DNA of 43,995 nt from an uncultured Eubacterium sp. (GTDB lineage Bacteria; Bacillota; Clostridia; Lachnospirales; CAG-274). Numbering within the stretch: the stretch's first letter is position 1; every line of letters begins with the position of its first letter. The translations under genes were made by a program, and so were the position numbers. Where the stretch lies: assembly GCA_900551755.1 (NCBI GenBank), contig URXK01000015.1, positions 1-43,995 on the forward strand, read 5' to 3'. Under the pieces are notes generated by a model. That model was not told the origin of the DNA. It searched no databases and saw only the letters and a program-made list of their open reading frames with translations. Below, one piece after another: positions 35,189-43,756 of this stretch.

Positions 35189-35710
35189 TTACTTAACATT
35201 TATCTGACATATCTTCATTGTATCTAGTGCCTTAAAATGACTTTCTTTTGTTACACCAGCACAACAAGACCCATCAACACTTATTTTAACCTCTGGCATA
35301 TATGCCTTTAAAATCATAGCATTACTTACAACACATATATCAGTACATAAGCCTACAAGTTCAATTTCAATATCTTCTTTTTCACTTCTTTTTCTTAACA
35401 TTTCAGCAAGTTCCAAAGAGCCAAATGAAGGCTTATCTATTACAACAGAATTTTTGATTGCATCAGCAACCTTGCTATTTATTTGCCAGCCAAATGTATC
35501 TTTTACACAATGAACAACAGGCAAATTTTTTCCTTCACTTGTTTCAAGATAATTTTCAAAATGAGTATCTCTTGTAGCATAAATATTATTAGCCTTATAT
35601 GTATTTATTTTATTAACAACATTATCAACAATAGCTACAGCCTCAGGTGTGCCTAAAGAGCCATCAATAAAGTCGTTTTGCATATCAATAACAACAAGGA
35701 TTTTTTCCAA
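35189..35710 (-). CDS. Isochorismatase/nicotinamidase-family cysteine hydrolase
   Basis: 173 aa. The start is TTG at 35710 (MEKILVVIDMQNDF), because AGGAGG lies 7 nt upstream; an ATG 21 nt earlier would place the SD inside the gene. Catalytic triad candidates: Asp9 in IDMQNDF, Lys93 in DKPSFGS, Cys126 in GLCTDICVVSNA. ATRDTHFENY and LPVVHCVKDTFG resemble nicotinamidase more than isochorismatase, but the substrate is not certain. The start overlaps the end of the 146-aa gene, indicating coupling. Confidence 0.85.
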   Translation of the reverse strand: MEKILVVIDMQNDFIDGSLGTPEAVAIVDNVVNKINTYKANNIYATRDTHFENYLETSEGKNLPVVHCVKDTFGWQINSKVADAIKNSVVIDKPSFGSLELAEMLRKRSEKEDIEIELVGLCTDICVVSNAMILKAYMPEVKISVDGSCCAGVTKESHFKALDTMKICQINVK

Positions 35711-35712
35711 AA

Positions 35713-36153
35713 CTAATCCTCCTTTATGCAATCAAATATTGCATCAAATATAACATTGCATTTATCTAACTTAAGTCTAAGCAAAATATAGAATATAATA
35801 TAAATAAATATAATTACTGTACAAGTTACCATATTTTTAAGCAAAGCACCAGCAGCAATACCTAACACAGCAGCTACAACAGTAATAATTGTTGTTGACT
35901 TATTTAACAAATCTAAAGTATCGCCATAGCTTAATTCATAATCAATATAATAGCCATTTGAGTCAATACCAATAGTACCAGTAAGATTTATTTCTTTTTT
36001 ATCCTCTCTGTAAATTTTAACAGAAATACTATCATCTGTTTTTTCACCAAAATCTAATACAAAATTACTATAAGGCTTAAAATTATCCTTTAATCTTTTT
36101 ACTGCATCATCAACAGTTTTGCAATCATCAAGTTTAACAATATATCTACCCAT
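35713..36153 (-). CDS. Membrane protein, 146 aa, unknown
   Basis: Soluble N-terminal domain of about 80 residues (MGRYIVKLDDCKTVDDAVKR...) followed by two transmembrane helices at about 84-102 and 108-127, and a short cytoplasmic end FDCIKED. GAGGTG lies 7 nt before ATG. No family recognised. Starts 12 nt after the GNAT gene and is coupled with the hydrolase. Confidence 0.75.
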   Translation of the reverse strand: MGRYIVKLDDCKTVDDAVKRLKDNFKPYSNFVLDFGEKTDDSISVKIYREDKKEINLTGTIGIDSNGYYIDYELSYGDTLDLLNKSTTIITVVAAVLGIAAGALLKNMVTCTVIIFIYIIFYILLRLKLDKCNVIFDAIFDCIKED

Positions 36154-36165
36154 AATTAAACACCT

Positions 36166-36696
36166 CTATACTTTTCTAATTTTATTACTTATTAATCTAC
36201 TAAATGATTTTAAATAAAGCTCCTTGTATTCATCAAAATTAATTGTCTTTCCATTTGATAAAACTTCCATTTCCACACCAAAAAGATTGACAGAAAAATC
36301 AAGCTCCTTTAAACCATTTCTTAAATAAAAACTTTTTCTTTTAAGCCTTTGGTCCATATTTTCAGCATTTACCTTAGTGCTTTCAATTTCAAGATAAAAA
36401 ATCTTATCCTTATATTTATTGAGCATAAATTGCAAAGCCTTTGAACCATAGCCCTCTCCTCTTTTATTCTTAGCTATAGCAAAATAAATAAGAAGAACCT
36501 TATCATCTTTTTCTGTAGTAATAGCAAGACCACAAAATTGACCTTTATCCTCAATACGCATAATATTTGTCATACCTCTCCATTGGTTAAACACAAGGAG
36601 AGGAAAAGGCTTTTGCTCTACCTTAGGAAATGCTGACTTATACAGTTTTTTTACTTCATTCAAATCTCTTTTTGAATTTACTTTGACTAGCTCCAT
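36166..36696 (-). CDS. GNAT-family N-acetyltransferase
   Basis: 176 aa from ATG at 36696 (MELVKVNSKRD), AGGTG 6 nt upstream; that AGGTG lies within the end of the 51-aa gene. An upstream GTG is open but has no binding site. The acetyl-CoA loop motif is KNKRGEGYGSKALQFML and the FAIAKNKRG strand precedes it. The C-terminal part is longer than the minimal GNAT fold. Substrate unknown. Confidence 0.82.
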   Translation of the reverse strand: MELVKVNSKRDLNEVKKLYKSAFPKVEQKPFPLLVFNQWRGMTNIMRIEDKGQFCGLAITTEKDDKVLLIYFAIAKNKRGEGYGSKALQFMLNKYKDKIFYLEIESTKVNAENMDQRLKRKSFYLRNGLKELDFSVNLFGVEMEVLSNGKTINFDEYKELYLKSFSRLISNKIRKV

Positions 36697-36697
36697 T

Positions 36698-36853
36698 TTA
36701 TTCACCTACAGTTGTTGTTTCAGTAGTTTGTTGAGCATTTAAACCTTCTTGTAATATGCTTAAATTTTTGTATGTAATACCAGCCATAATTATAAAAAGT
36801 ATTATAGCTATTACAAGTACAATTTCAGCAATTTTTCTATTTTTATTACTCAT
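36698..36853 (-). CDS. Small single-span membrane protein, 51 aa
   Basis: 51 aa: MSNKNRKIAE, one TM span IVLVIAIILFIIMAGITY, then an extracellular-type tail ending QQTTETTTVGE. AAGGTG 4 nt before ATG overlaps the stop region of the AlaX gene, and its own stop lies just before the GNAT start. The spacing strongly supports translation within the operon. Too short for many gene callers. Function unknown. Confidence 0.75.
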   Translation of the reverse strand: MSNKNRKIAEIVLVIAIILFIIMAGITYKNLSILQEGLNAQQTTETTTVGE

Positions 36854-36861
36854 AATTCACC

Positions 36862-38013
36862 TTAAGCCTTAAAAAAATTCTGAATTTCTTCCCACTTGCA
36901 GTTTACTGAACCCTGTGCAAAGAAAGGCTTTCCACCACCTCTACCATTAAGAGCTGTGTTCATATCCTTTACAAACTGCTTTAAATCACCATCGTTTTCA
37001 CAAACAGCATATTTATAACCTTCACTATCATTGCCAGAAAATACGCCAATCTTTCCAGTACAGCCATTTTCCATAAGTAAATTAGCAAGATTTCTAACAC
37101 CATTAGGGTCTAAGCCCTTTTCACAAATAAGTACACTATCCTTGCCAGCATATTCCTTAACAATTGTATCAAGTTTTTCATTCTGCATTTCTGTTACAGT
37201 TGATTTTAATGATTGATTTTCATTTAAAAGTCTATCAACAGCCTTTGCAGTTTCCTTTACCTTTGCAGAAAGTAAGTTAGAAATTTCCTTATTCTGTTCC
37301 ATTACACTTGTAATATGGTCAAATGCTCTTTTACCACAAAGCATTTCAATTCTAACGCCACCCTTGTAAGCCTGACAAGAAAACATTTTTATTATACCAA
37401 GCTCACCACTAAATCTAACGTGAGTACCACAGCAAGCACAAAGGTCAGCACCTGGAAATTCTACAAGTCTAACTTCACCTTCAAGCTCCTTCTTACTTCT
37501 ATATTCAATATTTTTAAGCTCATCACCTGATGCTGTAAATATTTTACACTCAACATTTGCCCACACATAACGATTAGCCTTTAATTCTATTTCCTGAACC
37601 TGTTCCCAATTAAGCTCACCATCAAGGTCAAGAGTAATCATATCACTACCCATATGGAAACCAACATTGTTATATCCATATTTTTCGTGGAACATACCAC
37701 TTACAATATGCTCTGCTGAATGTTGCTGCATAAGGTCAAATCTTCTCTCCCAATCAATAACACCCTTAACTTCAGAACCAACTTCAAGAGCCTTGTCAGT
37801 GTAATGAATAACATTTTCACCCTTTTCACCAACATAAGTTACTTTGGCATCACCAATAGTACCTAAATCACAAGGCTGACCACCACCCTCTGGATAAAAA
37901 GCTGTGTTATCAAGTACAACAGCAAAGCCTTTCTTATCTTCCTCACAGCTTACAACCTTAGCTGTAAATTCTTTTAAATAAGCATCTTTATAATATAATC
38001 TGTTTAAATCCAT
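36862..38013 (-). CDS. AlaX-type alanyl-tRNA editing protein with DHHA1 domain
   Basis: 383 aa, homologous to the editing and C-Ala parts of alanyl-tRNA synthetase but without the aminoacylation core. Zinc ligands His98 and His102 in QQHSAEHIVSG, and Cys194/His198 in CACCGTH. A coiled coil at about 235-275 leads into a DHHA1 domain ending GRGGGKPFFAQGS. Trans-editing of mischarged Ser- or Gly-tRNA-Ala in the cytoplasm. Follows mtaB by 12 nt. Confidence 0.93.
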   Translation of the reverse strand: MDLNRLYYKDAYLKEFTAKVVSCEEDKKGFAVVLDNTAFYPEGGGQPCDLGTIGDAKVTYVGEKGENVIHYTDKALEVGSEVKGVIDWERRFDLMQQHSAEHIVSGMFHEKYGYNNVGFHMGSDMITLDLDGELNWEQVQEIELKANRYVWANVECKIFTASGDELKNIEYRSKKELEGEVRLVEFPGADLCACCGTHVRFSGELGIIKMFSCQAYKGGVRIEMLCGKRAFDHITSVMEQNKEISNLLSAKVKETAKAVDRLLNENQSLKSTVTEMQNEKLDTIVKEYAGKDSVLICEKGLDPNGVRNLANLLMENGCTGKIGVFSGNDSEGYKYAVCENDGDLKQFVKDMNTALNGRGGGKPFFAQGSVNCKWEEIQNFFKA

Positions 38014-38025
38014 TTTTGTATCTCC

Positions 38026-39321
38026 TTAAATTAACTCTCCATACATTGTTTCTTCACCAGCAATATCCTTTAACTTAACATTTACAAGTTTATTAGTTAA
38101 ATCTTCATTAGATTTGCAAAGTACCTTAATGTAATTAGTAGTATGACCCTCATAATATTCACCATCAAGTCTTTCAAAAAGAACCTCCATATTCTGTCCA
38201 ATATATTTAGACATAAACTCCTTATTAAGTTCTTCACTTAATTTAAGCATTTTGTGACTTCTTTCACTCTTAACCTCTGGTGGAACTTGAGGTCTAATTT
38301 TAGCAGCTGGTGTACCAGCCTTTGGTGAATAAGGGAAAACGTGAATTTTACTTAATTTAACCTGCTTAGCAAAGTCATAGCTTTCATTAAAGTTTTCCTC
38401 TGTTTCAGTTGGGAAACCCACAATAATATCTGTAGTAATTGCTACATTAGGAAAGGCATTTCTAAGTCTTTGACAAGCATCAGCATATTCTTGAGAAGTA
38501 TATCGTCTATTCATTGCCTTTAATGTGGCATCAGAACCACTTTGCAATGAAAGGTGATAATGGTCACAAACCTTAGGCAATTTAGCCATTCTAGCAACAA
38601 ATTCATCATCAACAGCCTTAGGCTCCATTGAACTAAATCTAATTCTTTCAATACCATCAACTGCGTGAACTTGCTCAATAATATCAGCTAAAGTTATATT
38701 TCCCAAATCAAGTCCATAGCTTGCCACGTGAATACCAGCAAGTACAACTTCCTTAAAACCATTTTTAGCAAGGGTTTTAACTTCTTCAATAACATCTTCT
38801 GGTTTTCTACTTCTTATTGGACCTCTAGCATAAGGAATTATGCAATATGTACAATATCTATTACAACCTTCCTGTATTTTAATATAAGCTCTAGTTCTAT
38901 CCTTAAGATTAGATACCTTAAGTGGTTCAAATTCCTTTTCACCCTTAATATCAGTTACAGCATTTAAAACGCCTTCCTCAGCCTCATACTGTTCTACAAT
39001 TTCAACAACCTTGCTTCTATCCTTAGTACCAATAACAATGTTGATACCCTCAAGACCAGCTACAGCCTCTGGCTTAACCTGTGCATAACAACCTGTTGCC
39101 ACAATAATAGCATTTTCATTACATCGTCTAGCTCGTCTTATCATTTGGCGTGACTTCTTATCACCAAAGTTAGTAACTGTGCAAGTATTTATAATATAAA
39201 CATCGGCATAATCGTCAAATTCAACTATTTCATAACCCTTGTCTGCAAAAAGCTCTGCCATAGCCTCGCTGTCATATAAATTAACCTTACAGCCAAGAGT
39301 TGTAAAAGCAATTTTTTTCAT
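38026..39321 (-). CDS. mtaB: tRNA t6A37 methylthiotransferase MtaB
   Basis: 431 aa from ATG at 39321 (MKKIAFTTLGCKVN), GGAG 8 nt upstream; a start 18 nt further up is disfavoured. The N-terminal UPF0004 domain has three cluster Cys (GCKVN, NTCTVT, GCYAQ). The radical SAM domain has EGCNRYCTYCIIPYARGP, and a C-terminal TRAM domain ends it. Converts t6A37 to ms2t6A37 in tRNAs reading ANN codons. First gene of a six-gene minus-strand operon that runs to the terminator at 35155. Confidence 0.95.
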   Translation of the reverse strand: MKKIAFTTLGCKVNLYDSEAMAELFADKGYEIVEFDDYADVYIINTCTVTNFGDKKSRQMIRRARRCNENAIIVATGCYAQVKPEAVAGLEGINIVIGTKDRSKVVEIVEQYEAEEGVLNAVTDIKGEKEFEPLKVSNLKDRTRAYIKIQEGCNRYCTYCIIPYARGPIRSRKPEDVIEEVKTLAKNGFKEVVLAGIHVASYGLDLGNITLADIIEQVHAVDGIERIRFSSMEPKAVDDEFVARMAKLPKVCDHYHLSLQSGSDATLKAMNRRYTSQEYADACQRLRNAFPNVAITTDIIVGFPTETEENFNESYDFAKQVKLSKIHVFPYSPKAGTPAAKIRPQVPPEVKSERSHKMLKLSEELNKEFMSKYIGQNMEVLFERLDGEYYEGHTTNYIKVLCKSNEDLTNKLVNVKLKDIAGEETMYGELI

Positions 39322-39420
39322 ATTAAAATCTCCAAACAAAATATTTTAAAACACTATTCCTATTTTAACAGAAATGTGTTATATTTAAAAGTAGTATTTT
39401 GAAAAAAGGAGAAATTTTAA

Positions 39421-40917
39421 ATGAATACACCAGAAACAAGCAAAAAATTAGTTAAACTTGTAGAATATAAAATCAAGGATACATTACTTAATTTAATATA
39501 TGACCTTGCAGAAAATCCAGCTTCAAAGGCAGGATATATTATTCCAAAGTCAATATTAAGCATTAAGGATAAAATAGAAAAGGCTTATGTAGAATTTGAA
39601 AATGTTGTTGATACAACCGAAAGAGATGACTTTGAAGACCAGTTAAAGATTATAACAAGAGAAATTATTGCTAGTGGCATTAATATCAACAAATATGTTG
39701 CTTACAATGAACAGCTTGGTGAAAAACTTTTAAAATATTATAAGTTAAATGATGTAAAAAATGTTAAGGCTGAAATACCTCTTAACAATTCAGCTATTAA
39801 TGATATTGTTAAGGGCTATTTATCAACACTTCCAGACTCATTTGAGGGTAAGTTTGCAATGTCAGAAATTATTGCTTCATTCCCTATTAGAATGACAAGA
39901 GAAAAATATAACGACTATGTAACAAAGGCAGTTGCACTTCTTACAAAGGATTTACCTAAGGAATTTTCAAATTCTTGTATTGATAGATTAAAGGATATGT
40001 TCTATGCAGACTGTGAAGATAGCTTTAAGGAAGATTTTTCTCTTATGTATGAAAAACTTAAAGCAACAGAAGAAACTGCATCAGAAATTAATAATGAAGA
40101 AATAACAGAAGCCCTTAATGACATTGACGGCAATGTTGAAGCATTACACAATATTTTTGCTCTTTTAAGTGTTTACTTTAACGATGTTATTTATTTACAA
40201 ATATTATCAATGTTTGCTGTTGATAGCGAATTTTTATTTAATGATGATATGATTGCTAAGGACTTATATTACTCATTAAAAGATGTTATTACAACAAAGG
40301 ATACTAGTCTTTTAGATGAAATTTTAGGCAGAGTTGAAAACGAAATTGGCGAAAGATTTGACCTTGCAAAGCCTATTGAAGACGAAATAAAAGGAAAACT
40401 TGAAAAGATTACTAAAGAAGAATACAACAATCTTCCAGCTGATACAATAACAGCTATTAATGTAAGCAACACAATAAGCGAAATGTTTTATAACGAACTT
40501 GACCAGCAAATTATGCTTTCAAGAAGTTCAAGTGAAGATGTGAACAAAGTAACAAAAGAGCTTGTAGATTATATTAATGATAAAACAGAAAATATGTCTA
40601 CAAGTGATAAGAAATTCTTAAAGCAAAGTTTCTTAAAGCATCTTCCTTGCCCTATGACTATAACAGAACTTGGTGATTATTGTGGATATTCTCTTGACGG
40701 CATAAATGACAGAAATACAAGCCTTGTAACTTACGGAAATATATTCCAAATTACTGACAACGCAAAGGCTGCTGCTAATGACCACCATCACCACGATGAC
40801 CATTGTGGCTGTGGTCACGACCATCATCACGAACATCACCACGACCATTGCGACTGTGGTCACGACCATCACGAACATCATCACGATAATTGTAATTGTG
40901 GTCATCATCACCACTAA
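39421..40917 (+). CDS. Unrecognised 498-aa protein with His/Cys-rich tail
   Basis: Residues 1 to about 450 are soluble, mostly helical and acidic, with no signal or TM; starts MNTPETSKKLVKLVEYKIKD. The last 47 residues hold 23 His and 6 Cys with Asp/Glu: three CxCGH-type units (HCGCGH, HCDCGH, NCNCGHH) separated by HHHE/HHHD runs, clearly able to bind Ni, Zn, Cu or Co. An upstream CxC-free segment, HLPCPMTITELGDYCGYS, precedes the tail. AAAGGAG lies before the ATG. It is followed after 23 nt by two ATP-grasp genes on the same strand. No function can be assigned; metal storage, metallochaperone or peptide-modification scaffold are possibilities. Confidence 0.85.
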   Translation: MNTPETSKKLVKLVEYKIKDTLLNLIYDLAENPASKAGYIIPKSILSIKDKIEKAYVEFENVVDTTERDDFEDQLKIITREIIASGININKYVAYNEQLGEKLLKYYKLNDVKNVKAEIPLNNSAINDIVKGYLSTLPDSFEGKFAMSEIIASFPIRMTREKYNDYVTKAVALLTKDLPKEFSNSCIDRLKDMFYADCEDSFKEDFSLMYEKLKATEETASEINNEEITEALNDIDGNVEALHNIFALLSVYFNDVIYLQILSMFAVDSEFLFNDDMIAKDLYYSLKDVITTKDTSLLDEILGRVENEIGERFDLAKPIEDEIKGKLEKITKEEYNNLPADTITAINVSNTISEMFYNELDQQIMLSRSSSEDVNKVTKELVDYINDKTENMSTSDKKFLKQSFLKHLPCPMTITELGDYCGYSLDGINDRNTSLVTYGNIFQITDNAKAAANDHHHHDDHCGCGHDHHHEHHHDHCDCGHDHHEHHHDNCNCGHHHH

Positions 40918-40940
40918 ATCACCTATTTTAGGAGGTTATT

Positions 40941-41792
40941 ATGACAGGTTGGTTAGTAGTAAATGGCTTTTTGCACAGTGATAAATTTAACGAAATATAC
41001 AACTGGCTTAAAACAGCCTTTGAAAAAAAAGGTCATATAATAGATGTTTATACAAATATCGAACTTTCAAACATAACAGAAATAACAAATAAACCTGATT
41101 TTGTTCTTTTTTGGGACAAAGATATACCTCTTGCTAAAAGACTTGAAAAAATGGGTTTAAAACTATTTAATTCTGCTTTGGCAATTGAAAACTGTGACAA
41201 CAAAGCTCTTACATATATAGAACTTAAGGGCATTGTTAATATGCCCAAAACAATTGTTGCTCCAATGACATACAGAAACATTGGCTACAACAATACAGAC
41301 TTTGTTAAAAATGCTATAGATAAACTTGGTCTGCCTATTGTAATTAAGGAATGTTATGGCTCATTTGGTCAACAAGTTTACTTAGCTGAAAGTTACGAAG
41401 AAGCTATAGAAATAGTAACAAACACCAACGAACCTCTTATTTTTCAAGAATTTATAGCAGAAAGCAAAGGTAAAGATATAAGAATAAATATGGTAGGCAA
41501 TCAAGCTGTTGCATCAATGCTCAGATACAACAACAATGATTTTAGAGCAAACATTACAAATGGTGGAAGTATGAAAAACTATACTCCAACAGAAGAAGAA
41601 ATTGCTGTTGCTCAAAAGGTATGTAAGGCACTAAATCTTGACTTTGGTGGAGTTGACATACTTTTTGGCAAAAATGGACCTATTGTTTGTGAAGTCAATT
41701 CTAATGCCCATTTTAAAAATATTTTTGATTGTACAGGTGTAAATGTTGCAGATTACATAGGAGAATATATTGAAAAATGCGTGGTTGGATAA
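40941..41792 (+). CDS. RimK-like ATP-grasp ligase (copy 1)
   Basis: 283 aa. A pre-ATP-grasp region starts MTGWLVVNGFLHSDKFNEI; ATP-grasp elements are IVIKECYGSFGQQVYL, FQEFIAESKGKDIRINMVG, MLRYNNNDFRANITNGG and the metal-binding end GPIVCEVNSN (ExN). Closest by pattern to RimK/LysX carboxylate-amine ligases that add amino acids to protein C termini or carrier peptides. AGGAGG lies 5 nt before ATG. Overlaps the next gene by 16 nt, implying a paired product. Confidence 0.85.
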   Translation: MTGWLVVNGFLHSDKFNEIYNWLKTAFEKKGHIIDVYTNIELSNITEITNKPDFVLFWDKDIPLAKRLEKMGLKLFNSALAIENCDNKALTYIELKGIVNMPKTIVAPMTYRNIGYNNTDFVKNAIDKLGLPIVIKECYGSFGQQVYLAESYEEAIEIVTNTNEPLIFQEFIAESKGKDIRINMVGNQAVASMLRYNNNDFRANITNGGSMKNYTPTEEEIAVAQKVCKALNLDFGGVDILFGKNGPIVCEVNSNAHFKNIFDCTGVNVADYIGEYIEKCVVG

Positions 41793-42559
41793 TATACAAT
41801 AAAGATGATGCAAAAAGAAATAGTAACTATATACAGTGGTACATAGATAAGTTTGCTAAAGAAAATGTATCTCTCAAACTTATTTATACAGATAAGATTG
41901 ATTACTTAGATTTGCCTAATTTTGCTATTGTAAGAGCTATAAGACCAGATATAACACTTAAGCTAGAAAATCTAGGTGTAAAATGCTTTAATAATAGCTT
42001 TGTTTCCAAAATTGCCAATGATAAAGCACTAGCCTATAAATATTTGTCTGAAAATAATATTGAAATTTTGCCTACATATTATACTATAGACCAAATTAAA
42101 GAATACCCTGTGGTTATAAAGCCAAAAGATAGCCACGGTGGTGACAGAGTAAATATGGCAAATAGTTATAATGAGCTTATGTCAATTATGCCACAATATA
42201 ATGGTGACAACTATGTTATACAAAGTGTGGCAAGTGATAAAGGCAAAGATGTAAGAGTATATGTAATCGGAAACAAAATAATTACAGCTATGTTGAGAGA
42301 ATCAAAGACAGATTTTAGGAGTAATTTCTGTTTAGGTGGTTCTGCTTCTGTATATAATTTAAGCAACGAAGAAATTGACAAGGTAAAATCAATAATTAAT
42401 TTATTTAATTTTGACTTTGTTGGTATAGACTTTATTTTTAATAACGGCAAAATAGTATTTAATGAAATAGAAGATGTTGTTGGTAGCAGAATGGTATATA
42501 CCTACACTGATATAGATATAGTTGACCTATATATTAAATACATTTTGCAAAAATTATAA
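41777..42559 (+). CDS. RimK-like ATP-grasp protein (copy 2)
   Basis: 260 aa paralogue of the preceding protein (MRGWIIYNKDDAKRN; VVIKPKDSHGGDRVNM; DKGKDVRVYVIGNKIITAML; DFRSNFCLGGSAS). The metal-binding ExN motif reads FNEIEDVVG, with Glu in place of Asn, so catalysis may be altered or metal use different. Start overlaps copy 1 by 16 nt; AGGAGA lies 12 nt upstream. Likely heteromeric partner. Confidence 0.83.
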   Translation: MRGWIIYNKDDAKRNSNYIQWYIDKFAKENVSLKLIYTDKIDYLDLPNFAIVRAIRPDITLKLENLGVKCFNNSFVSKIANDKALAYKYLSENNIEILPTYYTIDQIKEYPVVIKPKDSHGGDRVNMANSYNELMSIMPQYNGDNYVIQSVASDKGKDVRVYVIGNKIITAMLRESKTDFRSNFCLGGSASVYNLSNEEIDKVKSIINLFNFDFVGIDFIFNNGKIVFNEIEDVVGSRMVYTYTDIDIVDLYIKYILQKL

Positions 42560-42576
42560 TTGTATTTTACAATTAT
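42556..42576 (+). promoter_or_regulatory. Palindrome overlapping pfkA promoter
   Basis: Perfect 9-bp arms ATAATTGTA (42556-42564) and TACAATTAT (42568-42576), loop TTT, directly upstream of the extended -10 element. Could be an operator or a weak terminator for the ATP-grasp operon; no T run follows. Confidence 0.45.
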
Positions 42577-42577
42577 G

Positions 42578-42586
42578 TGATATAAT
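42578..42586 (+). promoter_or_regulatory. Extended -10 promoter of pfkA
   Basis: TG-A-TATAAT at 42578-42586; no good -35, as the palindrome occupies that region. AAGGAGG and ATG (42625) follow. Confidence 0.6.
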
Positions 42587-42624
42587 AAAGACAATTTATT
42601 GGTACTATTAAGGAGGTCAATGTT

Positions 42625-43695
42625 ATGAAAATTGCTATGCTTACAAGTGGTGGCGACTGTCAAGGCTTAAATGCAACAATGAGAGGTGTTGCAAAGACTT
42701 TATATAACGAATTTAATGATTTAACTATTTATGGTATTTTAGATGGATATAAGGGACTTATTGAATGTAATTATAAAGAGCTTAAAAAAGAGGATTTCTC
42801 TGGTATACTTACTCTTGGTGGTACTATATTAGGTACATCAAGACAGCCATTTAAAAAAATGCAAGTTATTGAAGAAAACGGTGTTGACAAAGTCAAGGCA
42901 ATGATTGACACATACAATAAACTTGAACTTGACTGCCTTGTTATATTAGGTGGCAACGGTACTCATAAAACAGCTAATCTTTTAAGAGAAAAAGGATTGA
43001 ATGTTGTTACACTTCCAAAGACTATTGATAACGACCTTTGGGGTACTGATGTAACATTTGGCTTTCATTCAGCAGTTGATGTGGCTACAGATGTAATTGA
43101 CAGAATACACACAACAGCTACTTCTCACGGCAGAATTTTTGTTGTAGAAATAATGGGACATAAGGCTGGCTGGCTTACTCTTTATGCTGGTATTGCAGGT
43201 GGTGCTGATATTATACTTATTCCTGAAATTCCTTACGATATTAACAAAATGAAAGAAGAAATTGAAAAAAGAACATCAGAAAATAAGGGATTTTCAATTA
43301 TTGCCGTTGCTGAAGGTGCAATTTCTGTTGAAGAAAGCAAAATGAGTAAAAAAGAATTTAAAACAGCTAGAGAAAATATGAAACAATCATCTATAGCTTA
43401 TAGAGTTGCTGATGAAATAATGGAAATTACAAATCACGAAGTAAGAGTTGCTGTGCCAGGTCATGTTCAAAGAGGTGGTGCTCCTAACCCTTATGATAGA
43501 GTTCTTTGTACTAGATTTGGTGCTTTTGCTGCCGAACTTATTAAAAATAAAAATTTTGGTAATATGGTTGGTATGAAAAATGATGAAGTTGTGGCTGTTC
43601 CTTTAAGCGAAGTAGCCGGTAAATTAAAAAATGTGCCTAAAGATGACCAGTTAATTGCTGCTGCTAGAAAAATTGGTATTTCTTTTGGTGATTAA
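42625..43695 (+). CDS. pfkA: 6-phosphofructokinase
   Basis: 356 aa. Phosphorylates fructose 6-phosphate. Motifs: SGGDCQGLNATMRG at the donor site, LGGNGTHKTA (Asn111-Gly112), catalytic PKTIDND (Asp135), IMGHKAGWLTLYAG, and GHVQRGGAPNPYDR. The Gly at the E. coli Gly104 position points to ATP as donor, whereas Lys132 (E. coli Gly124) is the residue seen in PPi enzymes; this combination occurs in clade III ATP-PFKs. The donor therefore needs an assay. AAGGAGG lies 8 nt before ATG. Confidence 0.94.
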   Translation: MKIAMLTSGGDCQGLNATMRGVAKTLYNEFNDLTIYGILDGYKGLIECNYKELKKEDFSGILTLGGTILGTSRQPFKKMQVIEENGVDKVKAMIDTYNKLELDCLVILGGNGTHKTANLLREKGLNVVTLPKTIDNDLWGTDVTFGFHSAVDVATDVIDRIHTTATSHGRIFVVEIMGHKAGWLTLYAGIAGGADIILIPEIPYDINKMKEEIEKRTSENKGFSIIAVAEGAISVEESKMSKKEFKTARENMKQSSIAYRVADEIMEITNHEVRVAVPGHVQRGGAPNPYDRVLCTRFGAFAAELIKNKNFGNMVGMKNDEVVAVPLSEVAGKLKNVPKDDQLIAAARKIGISFGD

Positions 43696-43756
43696 TATTT
43701 TAATTTTTTTATATCACAGATTGACAGAGGGGGCATTGTTACTTATTATATATAAA

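Noticed and set aside
40633..40981. Met/Val- and Thr/Ile-rich frames opposite or out of frame with the His-rich tail
   Set aside because: They are artefacts of the CAC/CAT-rich repeat read in other frames; no SD and extreme composition.
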